From positions 24,314,993-24,378,992 of the forward strand of contig NC_084668.1 of NCBI RefSeq assembly GCF_028389875.1: a stretch of 64,000 bases of DNA. Reading direction: 5' to 3'. A program made the translations under genes and the position numbers. This stretch comes from Rhea pennata. Taxonomy: Eukaryota; Chordata; Aves; Rheiformes; Rheidae. The first letter of the stretch is position 1. Each line of letters starts with the position of its first letter. Shown piece after piece: positions 13,720 through 26,585 of this stretch. The notes beneath the pieces are model-generated. The model was given only the letters and a program-made list of their open reading frames with translations. It searched no databases and was not told where the DNA came from.

Positions 13720-15984
13720 AATATCTTAAACCAATACATCACTTTAAATCCTCCTGAGACCCAAACCAATTTACAAGGTAAGGAGGTGTGGGGAAAGAAT
13801 GCTGCAGGATACAAGAAAACATATTCACACGCCTTTTACCCTGAAAGAACAATTTTTACTCTTGAACCAATACCAAAATCAAGCTAGTGTTGAAAACAAG
13901 CATCTTATCACAGACCTGTAAGAGCTGGTTTGTCATGAAAGCACAGTCACTGCAGTGCTTCCAGTTGGACCTACGTGGACCTGCATTTCTTAGGTAACTT
14001 ACATGGCAGGTTACCCATCTCTCACCTTCTTCACCAGCACGGGTTTGCCAACCTGCCTCTCTCTCCATTGCACAAGGACAGCCAGAGCGCCTTCATTATT
14101 TCTTAAACAATTCTCAACACTTTCTTGCCCTCATCTTCTTTCCTCCCAAATACATCTCCTCCTTTCTATTCCAGGACTTGGCCTTCTTCTGGCCTTAGCA
14201 GCTCACACAAGACCTGTGGTCTGGTCCCAGAGCGTGGCTGGTTCCTTGCCCAGCACAGCCCTGCAAAGACTCATCACCCAGCCCACGTAACTGCTCTGCA
14301 CCTCCATCCCCAATCACCTTGCCTCTGCTCAAGGAAGCCTTAAAATTTGCCTAAATTCGGGTATTTTCTCTCCTTATGTCTCTGTGTAGGGAGAAAGCAG
14401 AAGCACAAGAACCTGTAATAGCTCAGTCAATAGACCCTTTCCAGGCAGAAATGCCACAGCAGGGAGGAACATGCTTTGGGGGCCCAGCATGGCCTCCTCC
14501 AAGCACACAATTAATGAGACAAAAAGTAAACTACCCATCTTATGAGTGAGCTGTCTGCAGTGAAGGAAGAAGTGAAAAGCAGAGCGTCGCTGTCAGAAAT
14601 GCATGCCAGCACCTGAAAAGGGCTTCTGCTGACAGGAAAATTTTAGAGCCATTTAGGAGGATACAAATACTATGAGAGCATCTCAAGATTTTTCCATAAA
14701 CCCTGACTTGACTAATTATGACATTACAATGTAGTATTTCCCTTCATTATTTTTGGTCTTTCTTATCCACTTCCATTTTATCCCTTATATAAATCTGGAC
14801 AACTTTAGCGCTTCCAGAATGAGCATTTTAACTGCAGATAGGAAAACCATTACTGTTGCCTCAAACTGTTTAGACTGCTCGTCTCTGTGTATTCCTTTTA
14901 TAGAAAGAATAAAAATGTTTACCTCTGTTTAAAATGGTACTTTCCATTTGCCCATTGAAGATCAAGCAGCTCCAGGGTACAGCAGCAGTGGCTTTGCCAC
15001 ACATGGTAACCTTATAAAATAGTTTAGGGCTAACTGTGACGTTCCCTCTGGAAAATTCAGCTTTATCTCTCTGTAACTGTATGTCATTCCAGTGGTCTGT
15101 AAGACCATACTGGGGGTTAGTGCTGACTGAAAGGAAATAATCAGCTTTCTGCTGAGCCTGCAGCTCTTGCTCCAAACTTTATTTGGCAAGATCCCATCAA
15201 ACACAGGTGAGGCCTCAAGTAGCTTACCTTGTGGAAGAGGCCAATTCTTAGCCTTGGTGGAATGAGAGTAGTCAGAAGAAGAAAATCTAATTTACTGTTT
15301 TCTGAACAAATCCAGGACAACAAAATGGTTTAACTCATAAGTAAGAAAAGACGCAAGAAAGTAGAAAACATTCCTCTCTATGCTAAGGCCTGGGCCCTAA
15401 CCAGCTAACGTTAGCATGTGTCTTGGGATGCCGTATCTCGCTTCATATGGCAGCAACATGTGTCAAAATATAACTCCTGGAGGGGCATCTGACGAGCAGA
15501 CGGTGCCCATCTGCTGACTTGCACATCAGGATTCCTCTGTGTGCCCAGAAAGACCTAGAAAATTCCTCCTCAGTCTCAAAGTCTTGCTTATTAGCACCCT
15601 TCAAACGCCCTAAGGATGCACATAAGATGACCCGACCTACAGAAATAAAGCCAGAATTTATTTGCTGAGGGGGTTCTTGACTCACAAAAACAGCCAAGAA
15701 AATGCTGTTCCCTCTGTTTTCAGAGCACAAGTGCCAAGAGCACAGCAGAAACGAAGCTCCAGACATCACAAAATGTTTTAAGCAGCAGCCAAACAGGCCC
15801 CAGCAGTTAGAGCTTTTGCGCACTCCAACTAAAATAAAACTTAAATAGCAGTAAGGTAATTAAAATACGAATATAGCCACCACCTTAGCCAGCAAGAGTA
15901 AACCAGAAGGGCCACAACACCATGGTTTCAGGGTAATGTCTGGCTGCAAGCACTTGGTGCTGATGAAGCCGTACAGGCAGAGCT

Positions 15985-17830
15985 TGCAGAGGGAACCCCC
16001 GCCTCCTCCAACGGAGGGAGGAGGAGGAGGGAGAATAAACGCAGAGGCTGCTCCGCGGAGGGCGAGCGGGCAGCAGGGATGCAAATACTGCACTTATTAA
16101 CTGGGAAGGAAATGCACCAAGGCCCTTGGTCACTCCTGGATGAGACACTGGGATCCATCATTTTTTCTCCCCAAATTACCCGCTACACCTCTGCTATCAG
16201 CAGGTATGAGTCAGATGATGGTATGCAGTGGGGTGAGGCAGCAGCAGGGTTTTGACTCCAAACAGGCTGCTGGCCTGTTGCATGTTGCTTTCTCTTAAAA
16301 ACTGCTACGTGGCTGTGTTACAAAAAAATTCTAATTTTATTTGAGTTTAAAATTGACTCAATACAAACATGTTAATTCAAAGTAACCTTAATCTATTAGT
16401 CCCTAAAAACAAAGACAATTATAGAACCCTATGGTACACGTGACCCAGAGCCATCTGGAAAACACAAAGGATTTCATTACTACAGCGATTACATCATCAC
16501 AGAATTTCCTTTTTTGACAGGAAGATATCTGAAGAGCTGAGGATATTTCAAGCAGTAAACACTATTTTTTCATAATTCTAGTATATACAATATACTGTAT
16601 TGCACTCAGCAATGATGACTTATGCTTCCAGATTTCTTTCAGTACCGAGTCTTTGATGCTGCTTTAATACTGTCCTTGACACGTTAGTTCCTTTGAATTA
16701 AGGGAAAAAAACTTAGAAAATTTTTAGACATGGTAACACCCTTTCTCAAGCAGCAAACCCCATCACATACTGAGGTACTCGAGTGCAAACACTTTCAAAT
16801 AAACCACAAGCTTTTACCCCACTTGCCTATACATCTAAGCAGTCAGACTGGCATTCACATTAATATTGAAGTAGATGTTAACAGCTCAACCTACTTCCCA
16901 GATGTGCTCCTCCCTGCGGCGGGTCTCCTGTTCGGGGCACCCTGTCCCAACCGAACGAGCCACTTTGCAGGGAACAAGCCTTACACGCAGACTGATACCC
17001 AGGCTCAGGGCAGGGACCAGCAGCACCGCTGGGCAGGCCAGCACCGCTTGCCTCCCTGAGGGGACGGCACCCCCCGAACCACGTCTGCTGCGCTGAACCA
17101 CAGCCAGGGCAGCCCTGGAGAAAGTGGCAGGCACGCAGGGCACTTCACCAAGGAAATACCCAGTCCCATGGCCACAGCGGTGGGCAGCGCGCATGGCCAC
17201 AAATGACAACTCGCCTTCTGCAAACGCTCTTCTCCTTTGCCTTGATCTTTGGCCCAGGTTATCTACTGTCCTCAGTATTACCCAATGCATGTGGGCAGGT
17301 TTGGACATTTAAACATAAACGATGTTTGAATTATTTGAGCAAGAAAGCAAAAACACCTGAATGTATTCTCTCCACATTTTCCAAAAAAATTACCATCTGG
17401 GAGGAGCAGAAAAATACAATTTGAAGGTAAGTTATAAACCAGTGAAAACAGGAACTTGGAATAAAAGCATCCTTTCAGCTGCAGCATGCCAAAAAAATCA
17501 CACAGACTATGTAGCAGGAATTTTTTAATGGGACAAAACTTAGATATTTTTCTTTGCTCTTCACAAGTTTTTCACAAGCACTGTTCCAAACAAATATAAC
17601 TTGGCTTCAGAGGTGTGACACTGGAATAAAAATGGTTAAGGGAAAGCAGCTGTGAGCTATACCCATGAGAGCTGGAAGGGCCACTTCCACTCCTCAGCTG
17701 AGCTGAGTGATTGCTTTGCTCGGGGGAGCCAAGAAGGCGCTCGTAGCCAAAGCGACGGGCTGCAAGAAGGCCATGCGCTGAATAATTCAGTCGGCCTTCG
17801 GGGAGGGAGGGGAGCACACCAGCATCCTAG
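15985..17830. other. Cluster of GC-rich blocks in CHN1 intron 1
   Basis: Three short blocks (about 15,985-16,080, 16,905-17,205 and 17,690-17,830) are clearly richer in G+C and CpG than the surrounding intron. Overlapping ORFs of 70-140 codons occur on both strands there because stops are rare, and none resembles a known protein. No promoter motif was identified. Confidence 0.5.
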
Positions 17831-19746
17831 GTTCTGTGAACGTCTGATCTGCAGACAATAAATTCAGTGGAAATGCTTCTAATGGGGTTGAATAAGACTC
17901 CCGCTGACAACGGCTAGAGCTCAGCGCCTTTTACTGGCAGGTTTACTCTTACTGCCTCCCTACGAATAACAGGGAATACTTTAATGAGTAATCTTCTGCT
18001 TACCACAGTCATTGCTGCTGTTAAATAAACTCATCTTTTAAGCTATTAGACCAGGTTGCACAAGATCTGTTCTCGGATTTTCATTCAATTGAAGCAAGGG
18101 AAGTGCTTGCTTTTCCTCCCCTTTGCCAGTGACATCTGACTACAAGGTTATTCTATCCACTATGATTAAAAAAAATAGTATTTAATTTTATTTTGGGACT
18201 CGTAACAGTCAGTTTTCATGTGTGCAATGATAACAAGCAAAAGACTCCAACTCTGGCCTCTTTCTCTCAACTCAAGTTTAAAAGGGAGGAAAATCCACTC
18301 CCCATGAAAGCACATAGTTAACTGGCTGTTTAAGAAAAGTTTCAAAACCTCTAAAATTACTTCTAGGGTTAAGTATAAAAAACATACTTCAAACAGAGAG
18401 GTAAGAAGTGCCACCTTGTGGACATTTAACAAATAGAATTTAATTTTACTTTCAGTTTACAACAATCTCCCTCAAACCTTTGGGACACCACCCACCAATT
18501 TCCAGCATTTCTGGGAACACCATTTTCTCCTCTCAAATAAAAAACATACCGTGGGAATCACTACCTAACACAGCTCTGTGGATTAAGTTGTGAATATTGA
18601 CGACAGTCAGACTGTCTACAGGCCTCTGCTTTGCATCACTATAGCACCTACGTTAACTCTACAGACCCATAGGTATTCCAAAATGCCTGGTTTACATTCT
18701 TTTTTAACTGAAAGTGTTGCAAAAATTAAAAATATCTTTTAAATTTATCTATTTCAGAGAAAAAGTCTTTCAAAAAAATTTTTTTACAAAGTACAGTAAA
18801 TCTGAATGTAGCTGCTGCTCTAAACTGTTGAAACAATATGGGTTGGGGACACTTCCCTGTACTTCTTAAGTGGTATTTAAAAGATCTTTTGCAAATAAGT
18901 TCTTGAAGTACAACAAAAATACGCCATTATTGGATGATCCACACTCTTCAGATTTGACAGATAATTTGTCCAAGTATCTTGTATATAGAAATAGTAGAGT
19001 CTTAGAGCAATTCAGAGCAATACAAGGTAAAACAAACCTGAACACTGTAATCAAACTTCCCAACCTAACTAAAATCCAGGCCAGTTTTCAATGGAGACAC
19101 TGACAGACTCCTTTTCATCACAGTTAAAGAAGTTTCCTTGGAAAAAAATAGAAACATTTATCAAAGCTATTTTTCTTAAGCTGCTTTGCTTCCAGCAATG
19201 ATAGCCAGGATGTATTAAGGCAAAGGATAAATATTTACCCTTCTGCATTTTTTTTTGGAAAAATACTTCATCTCTTATTTTTAAAATCTTCCTATCCAGA
19301 TACCTAGTTCATTCTCCATTGCTCTTGTTTTTGTCCTTCCAAATATTAATAAAACTAGCAAAAGCACATCAGTTTTACTACAACTTCCAGCCAGCAACAA
19401 CTTCTGCAGCCAGAGCCTGAAGGCATTTGCAAAAATAATATTTCTGTCTTGATTTCTCTAACATATCCAACAGGGAAGTTTGAGCAGAGCTTGATCATTC
19501 AAATATTCTCAACAGTCACACTAATAACGATAAAGGAACAATATGATATGTTATAAAAGTCTTCTAACTGTAAATTAATCCCTTCTCCTGACTAAGACTT
19601 CTGTCCAGTCAAGTTCCAGTGGAGGAAACCTTAAATAAAGAGCAAGCTTTCAAGCATCTCTGAAATATACATAATATACATAATATTACATAATACCCTA
19701 ATTCACAGAATGGGGAGGCATATTTTATCACTGGTAGCCTGGTTGC

Positions 19747-19767
19747 TTTTTTTTTTTTTTTTTTTTT
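19747..19767. repeat. T21 homopolymer
   Basis: Uninterrupted T run in CHN1 intron 1. Confidence 0.95.
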
Positions 19768-20744
19768 AATGTACAGCACTGAAATAATGAACACACATTC
19801 ACTTTCCTGCTCTAAAATCCACTTTTAAATACAGTGTTGTGGTTAATAAAAGATGAGTCATAACAAAGAACATAGTGTTGATGCCGCCTCTCTATCCATT
19901 GGTAAAATCTATTGGGAGCTTGTCACTCCTTGTATTTTAGACCAAGATAGCTGCTGTGCATTCTTCATCTCATTGTAGGAAAAAGAAAACAAAACCACCC
20001 TTTCATCCGCCCTTCAGGCAAAAGAAGTTACTCAGAGAAAAATAAGAGCAGATCCTGATGGACTCACATGCTCTCAAACATGTCTCTCTCTCTTCCAACT
20101 ATGTCAGATGGCCTAATAGATGCTATTGCCTCTCATTCCCCAAACTTGACCCATTTATATTCTTGGACCATCCAGGTTACAGAAAACCTATTGCTATCAT
20201 TATTAGAAAGAGACTTGTATTTACAGTCTTATTTCCAGAACAGCTGCAATACATCAACACTCATGGAAGAAAGGAGGAGGGCAGAAAACCAAGTAAAGTA
20301 TCCTTGCCTGAAACCATGATCATTTTATACCCTCATGAAGAAAACTCCTAAAAAGCATTGTCAGGGTCAAATAAAGCGAAATGGACAAAGTGTGGTTGGA
20401 TACCTTTTTTTGAACTGGAACGGCATTTTTATTCCAAATGTCATTCTCCATTTGCCATGAGTTTTTCCTCAATTTGAAAGCTAGTGTCATTCCTTACCTC
20501 TTTCTGTTTTCATGTATAACCTCCAAGAGGTACCTGATGATGTGAAGTATGATGTTCTAGCTAAGAAAGCTGAAAAATTCACTGTAGTCAAAGAACTACA
20601 GCAATAACTAACTAACTAAATAATCTACTCATCAGCCTCTCCCATTTATTGCATTTAGCCTATCTTTTTTCATAAATCTTGTCCTCCTTTGCAGATGCAC
20701 CCACCACGCTAGGCAAAAACTAGAGAAAGGAGAGGCAGAGCGTA

Positions 20745-21010
20745 TGTGAGCAAGCATCCGGCAGCAGGGAAACAGCTCCGGGCGCAGAGCCGGCATCGCC
20801 CAGCGTGCAGTCAGGCTGCGGCCGCAGACAAAGGACCCTCGCCAAGGCGGTGCCGCAGCTCTGGAAGCGCTGCACAGAGCGAGCGGCTCGCTGCACAGGT
20901 CCCCGCGCGCCCCCGGCTCTCCCCCGGCTTGCGAGGATGGAAGCAGAGCTCTGCAGCCGGGGAAGACAGGAAGAGTCTGCTGGAAGAAGAGCCGCAGACA
21001 AAGCTCTGCC
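20745..21010. promoter_or_regulatory. Small intronic CpG patch
   Basis: About 265 bases of CpG-dense sequence sit in otherwise AT-rich intron 1, roughly 10 kb downstream of the alpha2 start. A 13-base string, GCCGCAGACAAAG, occurs twice, at 20,821-20,833 and 20,991-21,003. ORFs of 80-166 codons overlap in several frames and are composition artefacts. It could be an internal promoter or enhancer, or a decayed GC-rich insertion. No TATA-like or recognisable initiator was seen. Confidence 0.5.
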
Positions 21011-22950
21011 GTTGCCCAGTGGGAATAGGAGAGCTGTCTGGAAAACTCAGTGTGATCAATGCTCGAAGAAAACCTACAAGTCCTTTTCTGGGTAACTCCC
21101 ATTTTGTTTTCTTTATTGCCTCCTTTTTTCAAGTATTTATTTCACATGATTTTCTTGTCTCTGTTCTGAAGTTGTTTCTCCTTTTTCCACTAATCAAAAG
21201 ACAGAAAAATTGATCCGTAAATAATGGAAGCCTGGGTTTAATACCTCTCATGTTTTATGAATAAAATAAACAAGATACAGAGAAAATTATCATGGTACTG
21301 TGTTAAGAAATAGTTTTTGAACAATTATTACATGTATTTTTGGACTATCAATGTATCCTTACTGGAAAAGAGACCCTATGGGAATGGGCACAAGCAAAAA
21401 GCAGACTTTGTCCTACCAAACTTGCTGTATAAATAGAAAATACAAACAGTGGCTGGCAAGAGAAGCAGAGGCACAGAAAGAGGAAATCACCCTGCACGGC
21501 AGAGACCAGCATCTCTATTCCCAAATCTGGCCAACCTAATAATCCCTTAGGTAGCACTGTTTCTCTAGAGAGCAGCTCTTTTGGTGTACTGAGATGCACA
21601 CTGACTTTATAAAGAACCCTTCTATCACTGCATTTGGCAGCATGGGAAAAAAACATAAAATACAGACACAAGGAGAGCTGTAGCACATGATAGATCAAAA
21701 ATCCAGTCTGAAGTCAGACAAGAGTTCTGGCTTATCTACGTGGCTGGATGGGGACTGCTAGGAGGCAGAATGCTGCAAAAAAAATGTCAAAGAAGATTGC
21801 TAATATAGCTTCGAGGCATGGCAAGTCCTGCCTGTACCTTCTGTGGTTGCATTTGCACAGAAATGGGAGAAGGAAGAAATCTTCCTAAAAAGGCAGAGTG
21901 AAATTCTTTTGCATTTAAGAACAATTATTATCAACAGAACCAACCTGTCAACAAAACCTTAAAAAAAAAAAAGAAGAAGAAAAGGTCTTTCAGCTTCTCA
22001 CAAACCTTTCTAGTAGGTGAAAAAAAGGCCAACAAACTGAGGAGCTTAATTAGCTTGTGTGAGCTCCCTTCAGACAGGGAAGCAGCAGTATGTAACCTAC
22101 TTAACTCAGAGGTTGCTTGGACACATCCACCTAAGCTACAGTCACAGGAGAGGAGCATCTTTTGCTGCTCTCCCCAGCGCTTGCCATGCCTCAGGTACAG
22201 CAGCGGAACTGCGGCCAGATTTCACCCACTGTAAATTCTGAACCTGCAGAAGAGCAAGTCTGGACAAAATAATCTTCTTGATTTGGTCTAATCCATACTC
22301 TGGGGCGGACGGAGGGAGGAGGTCTTTATATACTGCTGTTTCAATGAAAACCAAGGAATAAGAGATGCTCCACTAACTTATTGATTAGTTATTGATTAGC
22401 TTACTGCTCTGCCATTGGGGGAGAGCTGGGAGGGGGCTGTGACCACAGTAAAAGTAGGCAGAACTGCAGAAAGTACTTATCAACCACAATAAAACAACAG
22501 CACAGCCAAACTCACATGATCTCATGATTAAAATAGTCAAGACTCCCCCTCCTCACCCGTTTGCTTTTTTGGGTTGGTAATTTGCCTTTGCATACTTACT
22601 TACTTGCTGTTATTTACTACATTATACATATTATACCACTGATGAATAAACAAGGACCTAACCTAATTTCTTTGCCATATAAATTCTGGCATGGAAATAA
22701 CATTCAACACAAAGTTTTCAAATGTTTTTTCATCAAGAAGAATAATCACTATTTTACTTAAAATATTCCTCTGCTTCCACTAAAACAGTGAAGATTTTTT
22801 TTTCAATACCTTCAAGCCATATTTATAAATATACTCTTTGGAAAACCCAAAAAGGAAATCAGTAAAATTAATTGGTATGTCAAAAACATGCTTCCTCTAC
22901 AGTGTGCATGTTTAGTCAGTATGCCAGAGGTGAGGAAGGGCTATATCCTG

Positions 22951-22981
22951 TTTTTTTTTTTTTTTTTTGTTTTTTTTTTTT
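22951..22981. repeat. T-rich tract (T18 G T12)
   Basis: Long T tract with a single G, followed by an A-rich stretch. No recognisable retroposon body was found beside it. Confidence 0.95.
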
Positions 22982-23337
22982 AATAAAAAATGATCCAACA
23001 TTGTACTGAAGCATTGTGTCCAGATTCATATGGAAGCCATAAAATGCACATGGAAAAATATGGAAGATTAGATTTGGCTCCACCAAATAATTATCATTAG
23101 CTTTTATAGTTTGCTCTGGATTATACACTTACCAGATACTAATTCCGCACTGAGAAGACTAACTTGTACCCTACCAATCTGAGAGCCAGGAACTGTTTGG
23201 TACTGTGCTAAAATGTGAGGTTAATTTTTCAGAATTGTACTATTACTTCATTTTGCAAGTCCCCCATTTACCCTGCATTAGGAATAATCTCCTAATCCTT
23301 CTTCCACTGTTGCAGCAGTGCTCAAAGACTTTGCTAT

Positions 23338-24081
23338 ATGATGCTATATAATTTAAATGATTGTAACCGGGGAGGTAGTCCAACACATCTGACTACAGAT
23401 GCATGCTACTACACACAACCCAATGTGCAAGGAAACAATTCCTATTTACGAAATGGTGTTACCTTTGCTCTAGGAGTGGAAATTTCCCACCAGCAAGCTA
23501 CCCCAGAACGTCCACTTTCTGATCAAGGTCAGAAATCATGTTTTTATTTCGGCTTCCTGAAGAACAAAGTTACCTATAAGCAGTTGCTCTTGCAAAGAAG
23601 GAAGCAGGAAGGAGCAGGAGACGGGGAACAGGAGTGCAGCGGAAAGGCAGCCAGCTCCTCCCTTCAGTATCAGGAAAACACATCCCCAATCACGCAACAT
23701 ATTCAACACAGCCACATCCCAAAGCTGACTATGCCAGTGAGCTTCCCCACAGAGATGCTGAGACCAGGAGCACATCTCCTCCTGCAAGCAGTGAGGTCTA
23801 GCTTGCAACTTAAGAGTGTGGCCCATGACCAGAAGATGCAGTTTTCTTATGCATTCTCCCAGGGAACTAAGATTTGTTCATATGAAAAGCCAGAGCACAT
23901 TCTCACATCCTATCAACAACAAATAATAGAAAAAAAAAAAGCTCTAAGTAGCCCTGACTGCTGTAGCAGCCTCAGGACTCTCCACAAAGCTTGTCAGGGA
24001 ACTGCTGGAAGAGAAACAGAAACAGCTTTGAGGAACGACGTGTCAGAATATATCACAGAAGTCACACTCTCATGGAAATAG
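23338..24081 (+). other. Unrecognised 247-codon ORF antisense to CHN1 intron 1
   Basis: This ATG-to-TAG ORF is the longest outside the CpG island. The start context is weak (T at -3). The predicted product is polar and Gln/Ser/Lys-rich, with an in-frame A10 tract near 23,930 giving a Lys run. No signal peptide, membrane segment or domain that I recognise is present. No splice-site logic or upstream promoter supports it. A rough estimate for six frames of this length puts an ORF this long at the few-percent level by chance. It could be chance, a remnant of an old mobile-element protein or an unannotated lncRNA exon. I do not assign a function. Confidence 0.25.
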
Positions 24082-26554
24082 ATAGGATTTTATAAGCATG
24101 TTTTCCAGATATTATGAAATCACTTTTCATTCAGATATAGGATGAAGGAATTTTGAATGCTGGAAATGTCAAACGTCAGTTAGGTCTTTCACATTCACAG
24201 AGGCTGTCACACATAAACCGAGTACTTTATGCTTTCCAGTTGGATGTGATCAATCCTCCTTGCATTGGCTAGAATTGGGACATTGGACCACAACACCACC
24301 ATAACATCTAAACAGTTGGGAACAGTGTGGAGATCTGCAGGAACTCTTCCCAGCATCTTCTAGCAGCTGGCCAGCTAACATTCAATTACAAGGTCCTAAT
24401 AATACTATCAAATGTTTTAGAAGACAAAATATTTCAGTGACTTTAAAATGCCTTTTCCTTGTTTCAAAGACAGACTTGAAAATGCAGAATCTAGGGTTTT
24501 AATTTTCAGCTATCGTTTATGAAGACGTACAAGGCAGACAACCTACCTCACTGATACGACAGATTCTCAGTGCCTTTGAAATTCTCCTATTTTCTCATAC
24601 GAGACCTTTGATTTTTGATGAGTTACCAAGACCAGTTTTTGATTTTATGAGGGAGCATGGAGCATCTTATGTTCTTCTAATAATTACAGAATTGCCCTTC
24701 GGCCAGGCCTTAGGCTTGTTTTGTTTCAGCCGAAGAGTCAATATGATCTCTGTCCACAAGGTGGAGCAGCTAAATAGCTTTAGATGAACATGCAAAGCTC
24801 TAAGTTTAGAAAAAAAAAAGCAACAATGCATTTTTGGAGAAGTTACATATGCTCATGCTCTTGAAGGATTGTAGTTAATGTGCTTTTCTGTTAATATGCT
24901 TTTCTTTGGGAAAAATAATGTAGTCTCCCAAAAGCCTTGCACTATGTTTACACTTTAAATACTATTTTATTCAGTAAAGTCAAGTCATAACTGAAGAACT
25001 ACCATTGTATGTTAACACATACTTTTCTTGACATCAGTACATACTTATTATCACATGGACTCTGCAATCTTTTAGCACATCTCAAGCAACAGTTAAGAAC
25101 TCCTAGGAGAGAGACAGTAATAAAATGAATCCCCCAAACTCAGCAAGGTAGAAGGATCAGCTGAGTCCAAAACAAACAGAACAAAGAGGAAAATCCTGAC
25201 TTACACTGAAATAGCAGTCCTTGGCTCCTCATCTGTACATCAAAGTGTGGAAACTCTTCTTCAATCTTTGGATCCAGAGCATATTTTACTTTGACCCTGT
25301 CTGCTGAGATGCTATACCGTGCAGATTGTTTCCACTTACTAGCTGGTCATTTGATGCCAAGGAGGAAATTTGTTCAATGTTCATTTGTTCAGTGCTGTAC
25401 CTAAACTGACCACATTGCAAGAGAATTTCTATGAGATGTATGTCTGACTGGAGAGAATTGCAAAGAGGGGCTGCATTCAAAGGGCTTGTGGCAAGTGTTG
25501 TTGACAGAAACTAAAATCTTGCCATGATGTGTTTTAGTTATTTACGACCACTTTCCTATTTACTTCCCTTTATTTAAGAGAAAACAGTTCAATTATCAGA
25601 TACAATTCTGCCTTCTGGTGTCTGGGCTGGTGTACTGATACACTCTGATAAGACTAGCCAGTAGTCCCGGAAAGCACAGAGCATACCAATAACATGTTCT
25701 ACACCAATCTCTATTTGGAGCAAATTCCAAAATCTCTTTTAAATTATTCACTTCCTCACATACTAGGACCTGACCTTTCTAGTTTCAGCAAAAACACATC
25801 CAATTTCCTCTTTTAAGATTCTTCTGTAGTATTCACAATTAAAATAAAATGCTATTTCATGCTAGCCACTCTATCAAGCTCACTTCTAAGTGCTAATTTG
25901 AGAAGCCATGACTGAAATTTTTCATCCCCATTTGTAAGTGTTAGTGTCACTTCCCTAATATTTTGATCAACTGATACCAATTTCCAGGTAATAGATCAAT
26001 CTTCTTTTCCCAGTTCCTAAGCAGTTTTTCCTTTCAACTTTTTTTCCTGACATTGCACTGCAAAACTTTTTCAAGGTTGCTGTCCTTATTTGCTTCATGA
26101 GGTTCTGTAAGTTAGATAAGGTAAGCACAGCACGTAGGAGAAAATCATCTTCTGATTCTCTGCACTTGAGCATTTTCCTTCCCAGATCTCTAAATGGGAG
26201 TCTGGAGATCAACAGTTTACCTCCAAGGTAGTTTCCATTCATGCTTAACAAATCACCTTCATTTGTAAATCTTGTTAAAAAAAACCAAAACACCAGCCTC
26301 ATTTATGTCAGAAACATTTTACTAGCCTCTCTAAGTTGTTTTAATTGTCTCATTAAACGATTCCAAGTTTCCAGTGTGACTAGATATTGACTTGTTTGAA
26401 TCCCTCTTAAAATTAGTCTGCATCAATTAGCAGCGAATGAAGTCAAACTCATTTAAGCAAGGGCTAAGCACTTTAAGATATCTGCTTTATCCAGTTTAAG
26501 TAGCTCAGTCTGAATTCACTGCTTTACTGATGAAACAATTCTAGTCTAGGCAGT

Positions 26555-26585
26555 GCAACATGCTTGCAACATGCAACATGCAACA
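26555..26585. repeat. Short GCAACAT tandem
   Basis: About four imperfect copies of a 7-base unit (GCAACAT), the first with a CTT insertion. Confidence 0.7.

Noticed and set aside
20632..21213. Overlapping 80-166 codon ORFs on both strands
   Set aside because: They coincide with a GC-rich patch where stops are rare; no homology or splice logic was seen.
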